A DNA stretch of 64,000 bases, taken from Sphingomonas sp. (GTDB lineage: Bacteria; Pseudomonadota; Alphaproteobacteria; Sphingomonadales; Sphingomonadaceae). Shown piece by piece: positions 34,506-44,343 of this stretch. The notes under the pieces are model-generated. The model did no database searches and had not been told where the DNA came from. It saw only the letters and a list, made by a program, of their open reading frames with translations. The position numbers and the translations under genes are program-made. The number at the start of each line of letters is the position of its first letter. Position 1 is the stretch's first letter. The DNA lies in NCBI RefSeq assembly GCF_004799495.1, contig NZ_SSMY01000005.1:1-64000 (forward strand), written 5' to 3'.

Positions 34506-36709
34506 TTGGGCCGCTTGATCCGGGCGGTGGTGGTCGAGGTGCTGATCGTCGGCACGGCGATGCGCGGGTCGTCGATGTTGCCGGGGATCGGCGCGGACGG
34601 GATCAGCGGTGCGGCGCCCATGTAATCGCGCACGAGCTGGTCGATCGACGGCTCCTCGTCGGGGCGCTGCCCGGCCTGTTGCAGGCGCAGATAGCCGTAA
34701 CGCTGCTCGGTCACGCGCCGCGTGTCTTCGGGCGTGCGCAGGATCGTCGGGCGGATGAACACCATCAGATTGGTCTTGGCGCGCGACTTGCCCTTCGACT
34801 TGAACAGATTGCCGAGCACCGGAATGTCGCCGAGCAGCGGGATCTTCTCGATCGTCCGCCGCTCGTCGTCGCTCAGCAATCCGCCGATCACCGCGATCTG
34901 ACCGTCGTCGACCGTCAGCACGGTCTCCACCTCGCGCTTGTTGAGGATCAGGTCGGAATTGTCGTTGCTCACCGGTCCGGCGATCGAACTGACCTGCTGG
35001 CGCAGATACAGTTTGATCGCGCCGGACGAATTGACCTGCGGGCGCACCTGCAACTGGATCCCGACATTTTCGCGCTGCGTCGTGCGGAACGCATTGTCGA
35101 AATTGCTCGACAGCGCCTGACCCGTGGTCACCGGCACTTCTTGGCCGACCAGGATTCGCGCCTCGGTATTGTCGATCACCACCACCGACGGCGCCTGCAG
35201 CAGATTCGACGTCGTGTCGCTCTTCACCGCGTTGATGATCGACCCGAAAATCGCGTCCTTGCCGATGTTGAACGCGCCGCCGCCGAACCCGCCGCTCGCG
35301 CCGAGGATCGAGCTGATCGCCGACTGCGCGAGGCTGTCGCTGGCGGCGCTGCCGGTCGTCGTGACCGTCGTCGTGCCGTTGACCGTGGTCGTCGTGCTGG
35401 CGAGCGACCGCGCACCGATCGCGCCGGCGATCGTCAGCAGGTTCGGCGCCGAATTGCTGAAGGTGGAGGCGAAGCTGGGGATGCCGCTGCCCGGCAGCCC
35501 GCCGAGCAGGAACTGGACGCCCAGCTTCGACGCGGTGGTATCGGATACTTCGGCGACGATCGCCTCGACCAGCACCTGTTCGCGCCGCGTATCGAGCTTG
35601 GCGATGACGTCGGCGAGTTGGCGCTGAACCTCGGCGGGCGCGGCGATGACGATCGCGTTGGCGCCGGCGAAGCGCGTGATCACCGACGCGCTGCGCCCGC
35701 CGACCCCGGTGATCGCGGGCGTCCCGCCGCCGGTCGTGGTGGTCGTCGTGACCGGCACCGCAGCGACTGGCGCGCTGGTCGTGGTCGTCGTGGTGCCGCT
35801 CGACGCGCTCCCGCCGAGATTGCTCGCCGGACTCAGCCCCTGCGTCTCGGGCGGCTGCGTCACCGCCTGCCCGACAAGCTGCTGGAGCACCGGCAGCAAT
35901 TGCGCGGCATCGGCGTTTTCGAGGAACACGACGCGGATTTCCTGCCCGCTCCTGGCCTTGCGGTCGAGGTCCTGCGCCAGCACCGCGAGCCGCGACACCG
36001 TCGCCGCGTCGCCGCGGATCGCGACAGCATTGGAGCTTTCGATCGCCACCACGCTGGCGTTCGACGTCCCCGTTCCTGGCCCGCCCGCCGCACCGCCCCC
36101 GATCAGCGCGGTCAGCGCCGCCGCGATTTCCTTGGCATTGGCGTTCTGCAACCCGACCACGCGAGTCGAGGCGCCATCGGTGTCGAGCCGCCGCAGCACT
36201 TCGCGCACGCGGCGGACATTGTCGGCGAAATCGACCACGACGATCGCGTTGCTGCCGCGGTTGGCGCTGACCGATCCTTGCGGGCTGACGAGGCTGCGCA
36301 CGCTGTCGACCGCTTGCGTCGCGTCGACCGAGCGCAAGCGGATGATCTCGGTCACGAACTGGTTGCGGTTGGCGCCCGTCGCGCCGATCCGGCTGGGTTG
36401 CGCGGCGGCGCCCTCGATCGGCTGGATGCGGAACGCGCCGTTGGTGGTCGGCACCGCGACCAGGCCGTTGGCGCGCAGCGTCGACAGGAACATCTCGAAA
36501 TATTCGGATCGCGACAGCGGCCGTTCGCTCACGACGGTCACCTTGCCCTGCACCCGGCTGTCGATGATGAAGGTGCGCCCGGTGACGCGTGCGGCGTCGG
36601 CGATGAACGCGCGGATATCGGCATCGCGGACGTTGACCGTGGTCTGCGCCAGCAACGGATCGGCGAGCGTCAGCGCGATCAGCGCGGCGGCGAGCGTAAA
36701 CTTTTTCAT
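34502..36709 (-). CDS. gspD: Type II secretion secretin D
   Basis: This 735-residue outer-membrane channel has a signal peptide (MKKFTLAAALIALTLADPLL), N0-N3 domains (TFIIDSRVQGKVTVVSERPL, then three ring-building repeats) and the secretin core with NNEVPVTTGQ-like VGQEVPVTTGQ and GGLLSDDERRTIEKIPLLGD. Several long Ser/Thr/Gly loops (about residues 300-330 and 440-480) are low complexity. It forms the exit pore for folded proteins. The start overlaps gspC by 4 nt. Confidence 0.96.
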   Translation of the reverse strand: MKKFTLAAALIALTLADPLLAQTTVNVRDADIRAFIADAARVTGRTFIIDSRVQGKVTVVSERPLSRSEYFEMFLSTLRANGLVAVPTTNGAFRIQPIEGAAAQPSRIGATGANRNQFVTEIIRLRSVDATQAVDSVRSLVSPQGSVSANRGSNAIVVVDFADNVRRVREVLRRLDTDGASTRVVGLQNANAKEIAAALTALIGGGAAGGPGTGTSNASVVAIESSNAVAIRGDAATVSRLAVLAQDLDRKARSGQEIRVVFLENADAAQLLPVLQQLVGQAVTQPPETQGLSPASNLGGSASSGTTTTTTSAPVAAVPVTTTTTTGGGTPAITGVGGRSASVITRFAGANAIVIAAPAEVQRQLADVIAKLDTRREQVLVEAIVAEVSDTTASKLGVQFLLGGLPGSGIPSFASTFSNSAPNLLTIAGAIGARSLASTTTTVNGTTTVTTTGSAASDSLAQSAISSILGASGGFGGGAFNIGKDAIFGSIINAVKSDTTSNLLQAPSVVVIDNTEARILVGQEVPVTTGQALSSNFDNAFRTTQRENVGIQLQVRPQVNSSGAIKLYLRQQVSSIAGPVSNDNSDLILNKREVETVLTVDDGQIAVIGGLLSDDERRTIEKIPLLGDIPVLGNLFKSKGKSRAKTNLMVFIRPTILRTPEDTRRVTEQRYGYLRLQQAGQRPDEEPSIDQLVRDYMGAAPLIPSAPIPGNIDDPRIAVPTISTSTTTARIKRPK

Positions 36710-37536
36710 TGGCCTCTAATCGTGACGGTGATCGGGAGCGTCTCTGCACCACGCTCCACGGTGATCGAAAGACTGCCGCCGGGGGTGACACCGGTCAGTA
36801 CGCGGTCGAGGTCGGCCGGCGCAGTGATCGCGCGGCCGCCGGCGGCGGTGACGACGTCGCCGTCCTTCAGCCCGATCGCGCGAAACGCCGCGCCGCTGCC
36901 CTGCGCGCGGACGACGAGTCCGGTGACTCGCCCGCCATCGATGCGCGGCGTGAACTGCACGTCCGATCTGATCTGCGACGCGGCAATGCCTGGACCGGCA
37001 TTGCCGGACGCGCCGAGCGGCGCGTTCCCCGGCGCAGGTGCCGCTACCGCAGGTGCCGCGGCGACCGATTGGTCGATGTACAATTCCTCGACCTTGCCGC
37101 TGCGGTCGATCGTGACGTGATCGAACGCGACCGACTTGAGCCGGACGCCGGGAACGATCTCCTCGCCCACGCCGACGCTGTTCTGAATCCCGTCGGGGCC
37201 GGCGATGATCGCCGCGCTCGTGCCCCCGGCGTCGTCGATCCGCGTGCCGAACAGCGTGAGCTGGAGCGAAGTCACGGTCGAAGTCGATACCGTCGCGCCG
37301 CTCACGCGGAAGAACGGGTCGGACCCGCGCAGGATCGCGACCGGCGACCCGCCCACCCCGGGCTGCGCGAGCCGCCAGTCGCCGAGCGGCCCGACCGGCG
37401 TGACCAGCGCCCAGAACAGCCGCGCGCACTGTACTGCCAGCACCGCGAGCAGGAACAGCTCGCCGAGCGAGTACAGGTTCACCGCCGGTATCCGGCGCAG
37501 TATCGCGCGCAGGCGTGGGCTGGGGCTAAGGCGCAT
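36706..37536 (-). CDS. gspC: Type II secretion protein C
   Basis: This 276-residue inner-membrane protein has a membrane helix at about 20-42, a homology region at about 60-170 that contacts GspD, and a C-terminal PDZ-like domain (IGLKDGDVVTAAGGRAIT). It is the first gene of the gspC-N operon. It is divergent from the hydroxylase gene across 67 nt, which must hold both promoters. Confidence 0.92.
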   Translation of the reverse strand: MRLSPSPRLRAILRRIPAVNLYSLGELFLLAVLAVQCARLFWALVTPVGPLGDWRLAQPGVGGSPVAILRGSDPFFRVSGATVSTSTVTSLQLTLFGTRIDDAGGTSAAIIAGPDGIQNSVGVGEEIVPGVRLKSVAFDHVTIDRSGKVEELYIDQSVAAAPAVAAPAPGNAPLGASGNAGPGIAASQIRSDVQFTPRIDGGRVTGLVVRAQGSGAAFRAIGLKDGDVVTAAGGRAITAPADLDRVLTGVTPGGSLSITVERGAETLPITVTIRGQ

Positions 37537-37603
37537 AGGGGCATGGTTTTAGCGACTCAGGCTGATGTGGCGACAACCAAATTCGTTGGCTAGGTGAATA
37601 ACG

Positions 37604-38290
37604 ATGACCGCGCCTGCTTCCTCTGCGACGAAACCCGGTTTCGGGTCGGGTCACCCGTCCGAGCCCGTCGTCGCACACATCCTGTCGCATCCCGGCGTTC
37701 AGCGCACGCCGAGCGCCAAGCTGACCTTGTTCCAACAGCGCGGCTTTCTGCTGCCAGACCTATGTGCCGATTTGATCGCGCTGATCGACGCGCGCCGCCG
37801 CCCGTCGACGGTGTCGGATTATAATGGCGACGACGCCTATCGCACGAGCGAGACATGCGACCTCGACTCCGCGATTCCCGTCGTCGCCGAGGTCGAGCGG
37901 CGGATCATCGAGTTCATCGGGCTCGACGCGGCGCATGGCGAACCGATCCAAGGGCAGCGCTACGCCGTCGGGCAGGAGTTTAAGGGCCACACCGACTATT
38001 TCGAGCCGCAGGGCCTCGACTTCCACAAATTCTGCGCGGTCGCGGGCAACCGCACCTGGACGGTGATGCTCTACCTCAACGAGCCCGAGGCCGGCGGCGC
38101 GACTCGCTTCAAGGCGATCGACAAGACGATCCAGCCGGAGATAGGCAAATTGCTCGCGTGGAATAACCTTCGCCCCGATGGATCACCCAACCCGAGCACC
38201 ATCCATCAGGGGATGAAGGTGCGTGCAGGCGTCAAGTACGTGATAACCAAATGGTTTCGCGAACGGCGCTGGGGGTTCAGCGAGGCCTGA
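37604..38290 (+). CDS. 2OG-Fe(II) oxygenase, prolyl 4-hydroxylase type
   Basis: This 228-residue enzyme has the Fe ligands His129-x-Asp131 (GHTDYF) and His201 (IHQGMKV), and the 2-oxoglutarate-binding Lys211 (VKYVITKW). The double-stranded beta-helix core is complete. It belongs to the bacterial P4H-like family; the protein hydroxylated is unknown. The N-terminal 35 residues are extra. It is divergent from the T2SS operon and upstream of a TonB receptor gene. Confidence 0.88.
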   Translation: MTAPASSATKPGFGSGHPSEPVVAHILSHPGVQRTPSAKLTLFQQRGFLLPDLCADLIALIDARRRPSTVSDYNGDDAYRTSETCDLDSAIPVVAEVERRIIEFIGLDAAHGEPIQGQRYAVGQEFKGHTDYFEPQGLDFHKFCAVAGNRTWTVMLYLNEPEAGGATRFKAIDKTIQPEIGKLLAWNNLRPDGSPNPSTIHQGMKVRAGVKYVITKWFRERRWGFSEA

Positions 38291-38350
38291 CCGTCACCGA
38301 ACCGTCACAAGAGTCTCCAAAGCTTCATCCAACCGTTACGCACGCGTCAC
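38291..38350 (+). promoter_or_regulatory. Two Pho-box-like tandem repeats upstream of TonB receptor
   Basis: CCGTCAC-CGAA-CCGTCAC (38291-38308) and CCGTTAC-GCAC-GCGTCAC (38333-38350) are 7-bp direct repeats with 4-nt spacers (11-bp period), the layout of PhoB boxes. The two pairs start 42 nt apart, about four helical turns. The match to the CTGTCAT consensus is only partial. Confidence 0.35.
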
Positions 38351-38490
38351 GCAACTGACCCCGAAGAGTCGCGCGGCCTTCCTAGAGCAGCCTTCGACGA
38401 GGCCACGCGGGGGATACCGATTCGCGGGCGGATCGTCGGCACTTTGATCGCTTGGCGACGCTTCGCCGCGCCACTCTGGGGACCGAAAAC

Positions 38491-41148
38491 ATGTACGCTG
38501 ACCGACGCCTTCGCGCTCATCTGCTGCTGGGCAGCGCGCTGCTGGCCTTCACCGCCACGCCCGCGCTCGCGCAGACCACGCCGGCCACGCCACAATCGAC
38601 GCCAACCCCCGCGCCGGCATCCACCGACGACAATGGCGAAGGCTTGAAGGACATCGTCGTCACCGCGACCAAGGTCTCGACCAACCTGCAGAAGACGCCG
38701 ATCTCGATCAGCGTGGTCGACACCAAGGCGCTCGCCGACCGCCACGTCCTCAGCCTGTTCAACCTGGCCGACGGCTCGGTCCCGTCGCTGCGCGTCGCGA
38801 CGTTCGAGGCGCGCCAGTCGGCGCTGACTATCGGCATCCGCGGCATCGTCCCCTACGACCAGAACCAGACCGCGCGCGATGGCGGGGTCAGCGTCTATAT
38901 CGACGGGGTCGCGCTGGGTAAGACGCAGGGGCTCAACGCCGCGCTGTTCGACATCGAGCGGATCGAAGTGCTTAAGGGGCCGCAGGGCACGCTGTTCGGC
39001 CGCAACACGGAAGGCGGCGCGCTGTCGCTCGTCACCAAGGCGCCGACGGGTGAGCTCGGCGGCAACTTCACGGCCGGCGTCGGCAACTACGGCAGCCGCA
39101 ACGCCAACTTCAACATCGACCTGTCCGAGTTCTTGGGCTTTTCGTTCAAGTTCGACGGCGTCTACCAGCACCAGGACGCGACCGTGAAGGATCCGCTCGC
39201 GGGCTCGACCGGCTGGAATTATTACGACCGCAAGGGTGGCCGGGTCGCGGCGCGCTGGAAGCCGTTCAGCGGGTTCACCGCCGACTTCGCCTATGACTAT
39301 GCGAAGGACGACAATACCCCGCAATACAGCCAGCTGCTTAACTACAACCCGAACGGCTACACCGTCGGCACGTTCGTCAACCCGCTGACCGGCACGGTCG
39401 ACGCATCGCCGACGCTGTATCTGCCGGGCACCCCGGCCGGCATGGCCGGCACCAAGTGCGGCGGTACCATAACCGCCGGCGCGACGACGCCGATCTGCAT
39501 CGCGCCCAAGGCACCGCTCGTCGGCGTTCATCCCGGCCGCCAGACCGTCGCCGATGTCGGTGTGCCGCAGCAGCCGAGCGTCGACATCACGCATGGTTTC
39601 TCGGCGAACCTGCGTTACACCGCCGCACCGTGGCTCGAGTTGCGCTCGATCACCGCGTGGCGTGGCGTTTCCACCGACCAGTGGGATAACTCGGGCGGGC
39701 CGGAGCGCGTGACGTTCCAGCCCGGCGTTTCGGCGTCCACGGGCCTGTTCAGCCGCTACAGCCTGTCGTACCTCCGCCAGCACCAGTTCAGCCAGGAACT
39801 CCAGGCAGTCGGCAGCTTCGACAAGTTCAATTACGTCGTCGGTGCCTACTACTACACCGAGCATGCTACCGAATATGCGGCGACTCCGTCGAGCAATCAG
39901 TGGAACATCGACGGCACGGCTTACACGATCCGCAGCCCGATCGTGACCGGCACCGTCACCTCGGCCAATTCGGGTTATCAGCCTTATGCGGCGTCATGCA
40001 TCAACACGCTGGCGACCACCGTCCCGCAGTTCGCCAACAGCTGCCAGTTCATCACGCGCGCCAGCGAAGCGTATGACCACAACTACTCGCTGTTCGGCAA
40101 TCTCACCTATTCGCCGATGGACACGGTCCACATCTCCCTCGGCGGGCGCTGGACCAGAGACAAGCGCCGTGGCCAGCTCTATGTCGTGAACAATCGCGCC
40201 GACCTTGTTACCGCCGGCACCGTGTCACCGTTCACGTTTTCGAACAGCATCAGCCGGTTCGACCCGATGGTGAACATCGCGATCGACGCGACGCCGGATG
40301 TCCACCTCTACGCCAAATACTCGACCGGCTTCCGCGCCGGCGGCGCCAACGACCGGTCGCAGCGCTTCGACCAGTTCGGGCCGGAATCGGTGAAGTCGTA
40401 CGAAATCGGTCTCAAGACCGATTTCTGGGAGCATCGCGGGCGCTTCAACCTGGCCGGCTACATCATGGACCGGACCAACACCCAGTTCGACTTCGACATT
40501 TATGATACGCAGGCAGGCAGCCCGACCTTCAACAGCCATATCGAGCAGACGGTGAACGCGGGGAGCAGCAAGATCCGCGGCATCGAAGCCGACCTGACGT
40601 TGAAGCCGATCCCGCAGCTGCAGCTGTCGGCGTCGTACGCCTACACCTACTGGAAGGCGCCATCGGCGGTGAACCCGACGCTGGGCGGCCCGCCGCAGCA
40701 GTTGTACATCGTCTACACACCGAGGAATGCGGCGTCGGGCGCGATCGACTTCGAGCAGCCGGTCGGCGGCGGCAGCGCCAAGGTGCGCGTCCACCTCGAC
40801 GCGAACTATGCGAGCAGCCAGTATAGCTTCCAGCTCGAGCCGACCAAGACCGACCCCAGCTTCATCGTGAACGGCCGGATTTCGCTGGCGGACATCGCCG
40901 TGTCGGCCAACGACAAGGCCACGCTGGCATTCTGGGTGCGCAACCTGTTCGACCGGACGTACATCTATCGCCGGTCGGCGGCGAACTCGGCGCCGGTGCT
41001 CAACTATTGCGGCAGCAACGGCTTGAACGGCGCCACGCCGTGCACGCCGAACACGCTGATCTCGACCAACTATGGCGGCATCCTGGGCGACTACGGCAAC
41101 CTCAACCCGCCACGGACCTGGGGTTTCGAGCTCAGCGCTAAATTTTGA
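38491..41148 (+). CDS. TonB-dependent receptor
   Basis: This is an 885-residue outer-membrane transporter. The start MYADRRLRAHLLLGSALLAF has GGGGA 8 nt upstream and gives a signal peptide cut after ALA. A Pro/Thr-rich linker leads to a TonB-box-like DIVVTATK, then the plug domain (about 60-180, with ISISVVDTKAL, VSVYIDGVAL, GPQGTLFGRNTEGGAL) and a 22-strand barrel ending in Phe (ELSAKF). It should import a scarce ligand; the type is of the large sphingomonad receptor family and the ligand is unknown. Tandem repeats upstream may mean phosphate control. Confidence 0.94.
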   Translation: MYADRRLRAHLLLGSALLAFTATPALAQTTPATPQSTPTPAPASTDDNGEGLKDIVVTATKVSTNLQKTPISISVVDTKALADRHVLSLFNLADGSVPSLRVATFEARQSALTIGIRGIVPYDQNQTARDGGVSVYIDGVALGKTQGLNAALFDIERIEVLKGPQGTLFGRNTEGGALSLVTKAPTGELGGNFTAGVGNYGSRNANFNIDLSEFLGFSFKFDGVYQHQDATVKDPLAGSTGWNYYDRKGGRVAARWKPFSGFTADFAYDYAKDDNTPQYSQLLNYNPNGYTVGTFVNPLTGTVDASPTLYLPGTPAGMAGTKCGGTITAGATTPICIAPKAPLVGVHPGRQTVADVGVPQQPSVDITHGFSANLRYTAAPWLELRSITAWRGVSTDQWDNSGGPERVTFQPGVSASTGLFSRYSLSYLRQHQFSQELQAVGSFDKFNYVVGAYYYTEHATEYAATPSSNQWNIDGTAYTIRSPIVTGTVTSANSGYQPYAASCINTLATTVPQFANSCQFITRASEAYDHNYSLFGNLTYSPMDTVHISLGGRWTRDKRRGQLYVVNNRADLVTAGTVSPFTFSNSISRFDPMVNIAIDATPDVHLYAKYSTGFRAGGANDRSQRFDQFGPESVKSYEIGLKTDFWEHRGRFNLAGYIMDRTNTQFDFDIYDTQAGSPTFNSHIEQTVNAGSSKIRGIEADLTLKPIPQLQLSASYAYTYWKAPSAVNPTLGGPPQQLYIVYTPRNAASGAIDFEQPVGGGSAKVRVHLDANYASSQYSFQLEPTKTDPSFIVNGRISLADIAVSANDKATLAFWVRNLFDRTYIYRRSAANSAPVLNYCGSNGLNGATPCTPNTLISTNYGGILGDYGNLNPPRTWGFELSAKF

Positions 41149-41173
41149 TTTTCCTCTCCGGAAAAACACTAAG

Positions 41174-41203
41174 GGGCGGCCTTCGCGGGCCGCCCTTTCT
41201 TTT
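41174..41203 (+). terminator. Rho-independent terminator of the TonB receptor gene
   Basis: Stem GGGCGGCC/GGCCGCCC is 8 bp with loop TTCGCG, followed by TTTCTTTT. It lies 25 nt after the receptor stop. Confidence 0.85.
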
Positions 41204-41276
41204 GCGCGGGCGTACAGCGAGTACGCGAAGCAGCCTCGTCTGACGGCGTGGTGTTCTGGTGCAGGAATGGATGCAG

Positions 41277-41362
41277 CGCCGCGGCAAAGCCGCGGCGTCG
41301 GACCTCGGCGACGCCGAGGCCGGCCGCGCTTGGCGGGCCTGCGGATTAGCTTCGCTAATCCG
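41277..41362. repeat. Three tandem perfect hairpins before tRNA-Val
   Basis: Three stems lie in a row: 41277-41297 (CGCCGCGGC, loop AAA), 41303-41319 (CCTCGGC, loop GAC) and 41342-41362 (CGGATTAGC, loop TTC). They sit just past the 3' end of tRNA-Val (minus strand) and could stop its transcript or be a repeat cluster. No gene lies in 41204-41379. Confidence 0.6.
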
Positions 41363-41379
41363 TCTCGCCGCCGGCGCGA

Positions 41380-41454
41380 TGGTGGGCGCGACAGGGATTG
41401 AACCTGTGACCCCACCCGTGTGAAGGGTGTGCTCTACCGCTGAGCTACGCGCCC
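41380..41454 (-). tRNA. tRNA-Val (CAC)
   Basis: This is a 75-nt cloverleaf with encoded CCA and a 7-bp acceptor stem GGGCGCG/CGCGCCC. The anticodon loop TTCACAC gives CAC, and the T-arm is ACAGGTTCAATCCCTGT. It is downstream of hup on the same strand. Confidence 0.96.
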
Positions 41455-41509
41455 CGATCCCGTCGGGAGAGCGCGCCTTAGAGAGCGGCGCGCAGGCTGT
41501 CCAGCCGCT

Positions 41510-41782
41510 TTAGTTGACCGAGTCCTTCAGGCCCTTGCCCGCCTTGAACTTGGGCTGGGTCGACGCCTTGATCGTCATCGGCTCGCCGGTGCGCGGGTTG
41601 CGGCCGGTCGACGCCTTGCGCTTCGACACGGAGAAGGTGCCGAACCCGACCAGGCGGACCTCGTCGCCCTTCTTGAGCGAACCGCTGATCACGTCGAACA
41701 CGGCCTCGACCGCTTTCGAGGCATCGCCTTTGCTCAGGCCGGCCGTGTCGGCGACAGAAGCGATCAGCTCTTGCTTGTTCAT
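41510..41782 (-). CDS. hup: HU family DNA-binding protein
   Basis: This is a 90-residue histone-like protein. MNKQELIASVADTAGLSKGD, the GFGTFSVSKRKASTGRNPRTG arm and the terminal KFKAGKGLKDSVN are textbook HU-beta. It bends and compacts DNA as a dimer. It follows lon on the same strand across 167 nt, as hupB does in other proteobacteria. Confidence 0.97.
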   Translation of the reverse strand: MNKQELIASVADTAGLSKGDASKAVEAVFDVISGSLKKGDEVRLVGFGTFSVSKRKASTGRNPRTGEPMTIKASTQPKFKAGKGLKDSVN

Positions 41783-41949
41783 CGGACTCGAAACCCCCGT
41801 TTTGAGTTTGCTGTCGGTAAGAGACTCGCCGTTGGCGGCAAGTCGCGCAGTAAGGCGATTGACCCCAGCCGAGTCAAACCGAATCCGCCGCAAATCCAAT
41901 CCCGTCGGGGGAATTTGCGGCGGACCGTTTCGGTTGCGGATCGAGGCCC

Positions 41950-44343
41950 CTAATGGTGCATTTCGCCGGCGGGCGCGATCGGCGCGGGTGGTTGCGCGGC
42001 CAATTCGTCCGCTTCGGTCCAGTCGATCGCTTCGAGCGGCCCGGTCAGCGCAAGTCGCAGCACTTCGTCGACATGCTCGACCGGCACGATCTTGAGCGCG
42101 CTCAGGATGTTCGCCGGAATTTCGGCGAGATCCTTCTCGTTCTCCTTGGGAATCAGCACGGTCTCGATCCCACCGCGCATCGCCGCGAGCAGCTTTTCCT
42201 TCAAGCCACCGATCGGCAGCACGCGCCCGCGCAGCGTGACCTCGCCGGTCATCGCGACTTCGCGTCGCACGGGCACCCCGGTCAGCGTCGAGACGATCGA
42301 CGTCACCAGCCCGACGCCCGCTGACGGCCCGTCCTTCGGCACCGCGCCCTCGGGCAAGTGGACGTGGATGTCCTTGCGCCCGAACAGGCTCGGCTTGATG
42401 CCGTAGGACGGCGACCGCGCCTTGATGAAGCTCATCGCGGTCTCGGCCGACTCCTTCATCACCTCGCCGAGTTTGCCCGTCAGCTTGATTGCGCCTTTCC
42501 CGGGCACCGTCACGCTCTCGATCGTCAGCAACTCACCGCCGACCTCGGTCCAGGCGAGCCCGGTGACCGCGCCGATCTGATGCTCGGTTTCCGACAGGCC
42601 GTGACGATACTTCTGCACGCCGGCGAATTCGTGAAGGTTGTCGGGCGTGATCGTCACGCTCGTCACCTTGCCCTCGAGGATCTGGCGGAGCGCCTTGCGC
42701 GCCAGCTTGGCAATCTCGCGTTCGAGTGTGCGGACCCCCGCCTCACGCGTGTAGCGCTGGATCAGCGCGCGCAGGCCTTCGTGGGTCAACTCGAACTCGT
42801 CGGGCTTCAGGCCATGCGCCTCGATCTGCTTCTGGAGCAGGTGCCGTTCGGCGATCTCGACCTTCTCGTCCTCGGTATAGCCCTCCAGGCGGATGATCTC
42901 CATGCGGTCGAGCAGCGGCTGCGGCAGGTTGAGCGTGTTCGCGGTGGTCACGAACATCACGTCCGACAGGTCGATGTCGATTTCGAGATAATGATCGTTG
43001 AACTTGTTGTTCTGTTCGGGGTCGAGCACCTCAAGCAGCGCAGAGGCGGGGTCGCCGCGGAAATCCTGGCCGAGCTTGTCGATCTCGTCGAGCAGGAATA
43101 ACGGGTTTGACGCCCCCGCCTTCTTGAGGTTGGTGACGATCTTGCCCGGCAGCGAGCCGATATAGGTGCGCCGGTGGCCGCGAATCTCGGCCTCATCGCG
43201 CACGCCGCCGAGCGACTGGCGGATGAACTCGCGCCCCGTCGCCTTGGCGATCGACTTGCCGAGCGAGGTCTTGCCGACGCCGGGAGGCCCGACGAGGCAC
43301 AGGATCGGGCCCTTGAGCTTGTTGGTCCGCGCTTGCACCGCGAGATATTCGACGATCCGGTCCTTGACCTTCTCGAGCGCGTAATGGTCCTCGTCGAGCA
43401 CCGCCTGCGCCGCCGCAATATCCTTCTTGAGCTTGGACTTCTTGCCCCACGGGAGACCGAGCAGCACATCGAGATAGTTGCGCACGACGGTCGCCTCGGC
43501 CGACATCGGCGCCATCGTCTTCAATTTCTTGAGCTCGGCGGTCGCCTTGGTGCGCGCTTCCTTCGACAGCTTGAGCGTGGCGATCTTCTGCGTCAGCTCG
43601 GCGATCTCGTCGCCGTCGCCTTCCTCGCCCTCGTTGCCGAGTTCGCGCTGGATCGCCTTCAGCTGCTCGTTGAGGTAATATTCGCGCTGGGTCTTCTCCA
43701 TCTGGCGCTTGACCCGCGACTTGATCTTCTTCTCGACCTGCAGGACGCCGAGCTCGCCTTCCATGAAGGCATAGACCATCTCGAGCCGCTTCGACTGGTC
43801 GAGCTCGACCAGCAGCGACTGCTTGTCGGCGACCTTGATCGCAATGTTGCCGGCGATAGCGTCCGACAGATGGCTGGCGATGTCGATCTCCGAAAGCTGA
43901 ACGGCTGTTTCGGCGGGCAATTTACGGTTGAGCTTGGAATAATTTTCGAACTGCTCCACGACCGATCGCATCAACGCAGCAATTTCGACACCCGACATCG
44001 GCGGCTCGTCGATCCGCTCGATCGTCGCGGTCAGGTGATCGCCGCTGCCCGACAATTCCTTCAGCGTCGCGCGTGCCTTGCCTTCGACCAGCACGCGCAC
44101 CGTGCCGTCGGGAAGCTTGAGCAGTTGCAGGATCGTCGCGACGACGCCCATGTCATAGAGGTCGTCTCGTCCAGGGTCGTCCTGGCCGGGATCGAGTTGG
44201 GCGACGAGGAAAATCTCCTTGTCGGCGGCCATCGCGCTTTCGAGCGCCGCAACCGACTTGTCGCGGCCGACGAACAGCGGCACGATCATGTGCGGAAAGA
44301 CAACGATGTCGCGCAGCGGCAGTACGGGGAAGGATTGGGTCAT
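41950..44343 (-). CDS. lon: ATP-dependent protease Lon
   Basis: This 797-residue protein has an N-terminal LON substrate domain ([20 protein letters not shown]), coiled coil (about 180-270), AAA+ module with Walker [14 protein letters not shown], and a C-terminal protease domain with catalytic Ser in PKDGPSAG and Lys in the following GLKEKLLAA. It degrades misfolded and regulatory proteins. The start codon shares bases with the divergent metallopeptidase gene (CATG). Its promoter must lie within that gene's 5' end. Confidence 0.97.
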   Translation of the reverse strand: MTQSFPVLPLRDIVVFPHMIVPLFVGRDKSVAALESAMAADKEIFLVAQLDPGQDDPGRDDLYDMGVVATILQLLKLPDGTVRVLVEGKARATLKELSGSGDHLTATIERIDEPPMSGVEIAALMRSVVEQFENYSKLNRKLPAETAVQLSEIDIASHLSDAIAGNIAIKVADKQSLLVELDQSKRLEMVYAFMEGELGVLQVEKKIKSRVKRQMEKTQREYYLNEQLKAIQRELGNEGEEGDGDEIAELTQKIATLKLSKEARTKATAELKKLKTMAPMSAEATVVRNYLDVLLGLPWGKKSKLKKDIAAAQAVLDEDHYALEKVKDRIVEYLAVQARTNKLKGPILCLVGPPGVGKTSLGKSIAKATGREFIRQSLGGVRDEAEIRGHRRTYIGSLPGKIVTNLKKAGASNPLFLLDEIDKLGQDFRGDPASALLEVLDPEQNNKFNDHYLEIDIDLSDVMFVTTANTLNLPQPLLDRMEIIRLEGYTEDEKVEIAERHLLQKQIEAHGLKPDEFELTHEGLRALIQRYTREAGVRTLEREIAKLARKALRQILEGKVTSVTITPDNLHEFAGVQKYRHGLSETEHQIGAVTGLAWTEVGGELLTIESVTVPGKGAIKLTGKLGEVMKESAETAMSFIKARSPSYGIKPSLFGRKDIHVHLPEGAVPKDGPSAGVGLVTSIVSTLTGVPVRREVAMTGEVTLRGRVLPIGGLKEKLLAAMRGGIETVLIPKENEKDLAEIPANILSALKIVPVEHVDEVLRLALTGPLEAIDWTEADELAAQPPAPIAPAGEMHH

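Noticed and set aside
32943-36791. 1282-codon frame as a GspE fusion protein
   Set aside because: The part above 34505 is an out-of-frame shadow of gspD with Arg-rich nonsense composition; GspE starts at the ATG overlapping the gspD stop.
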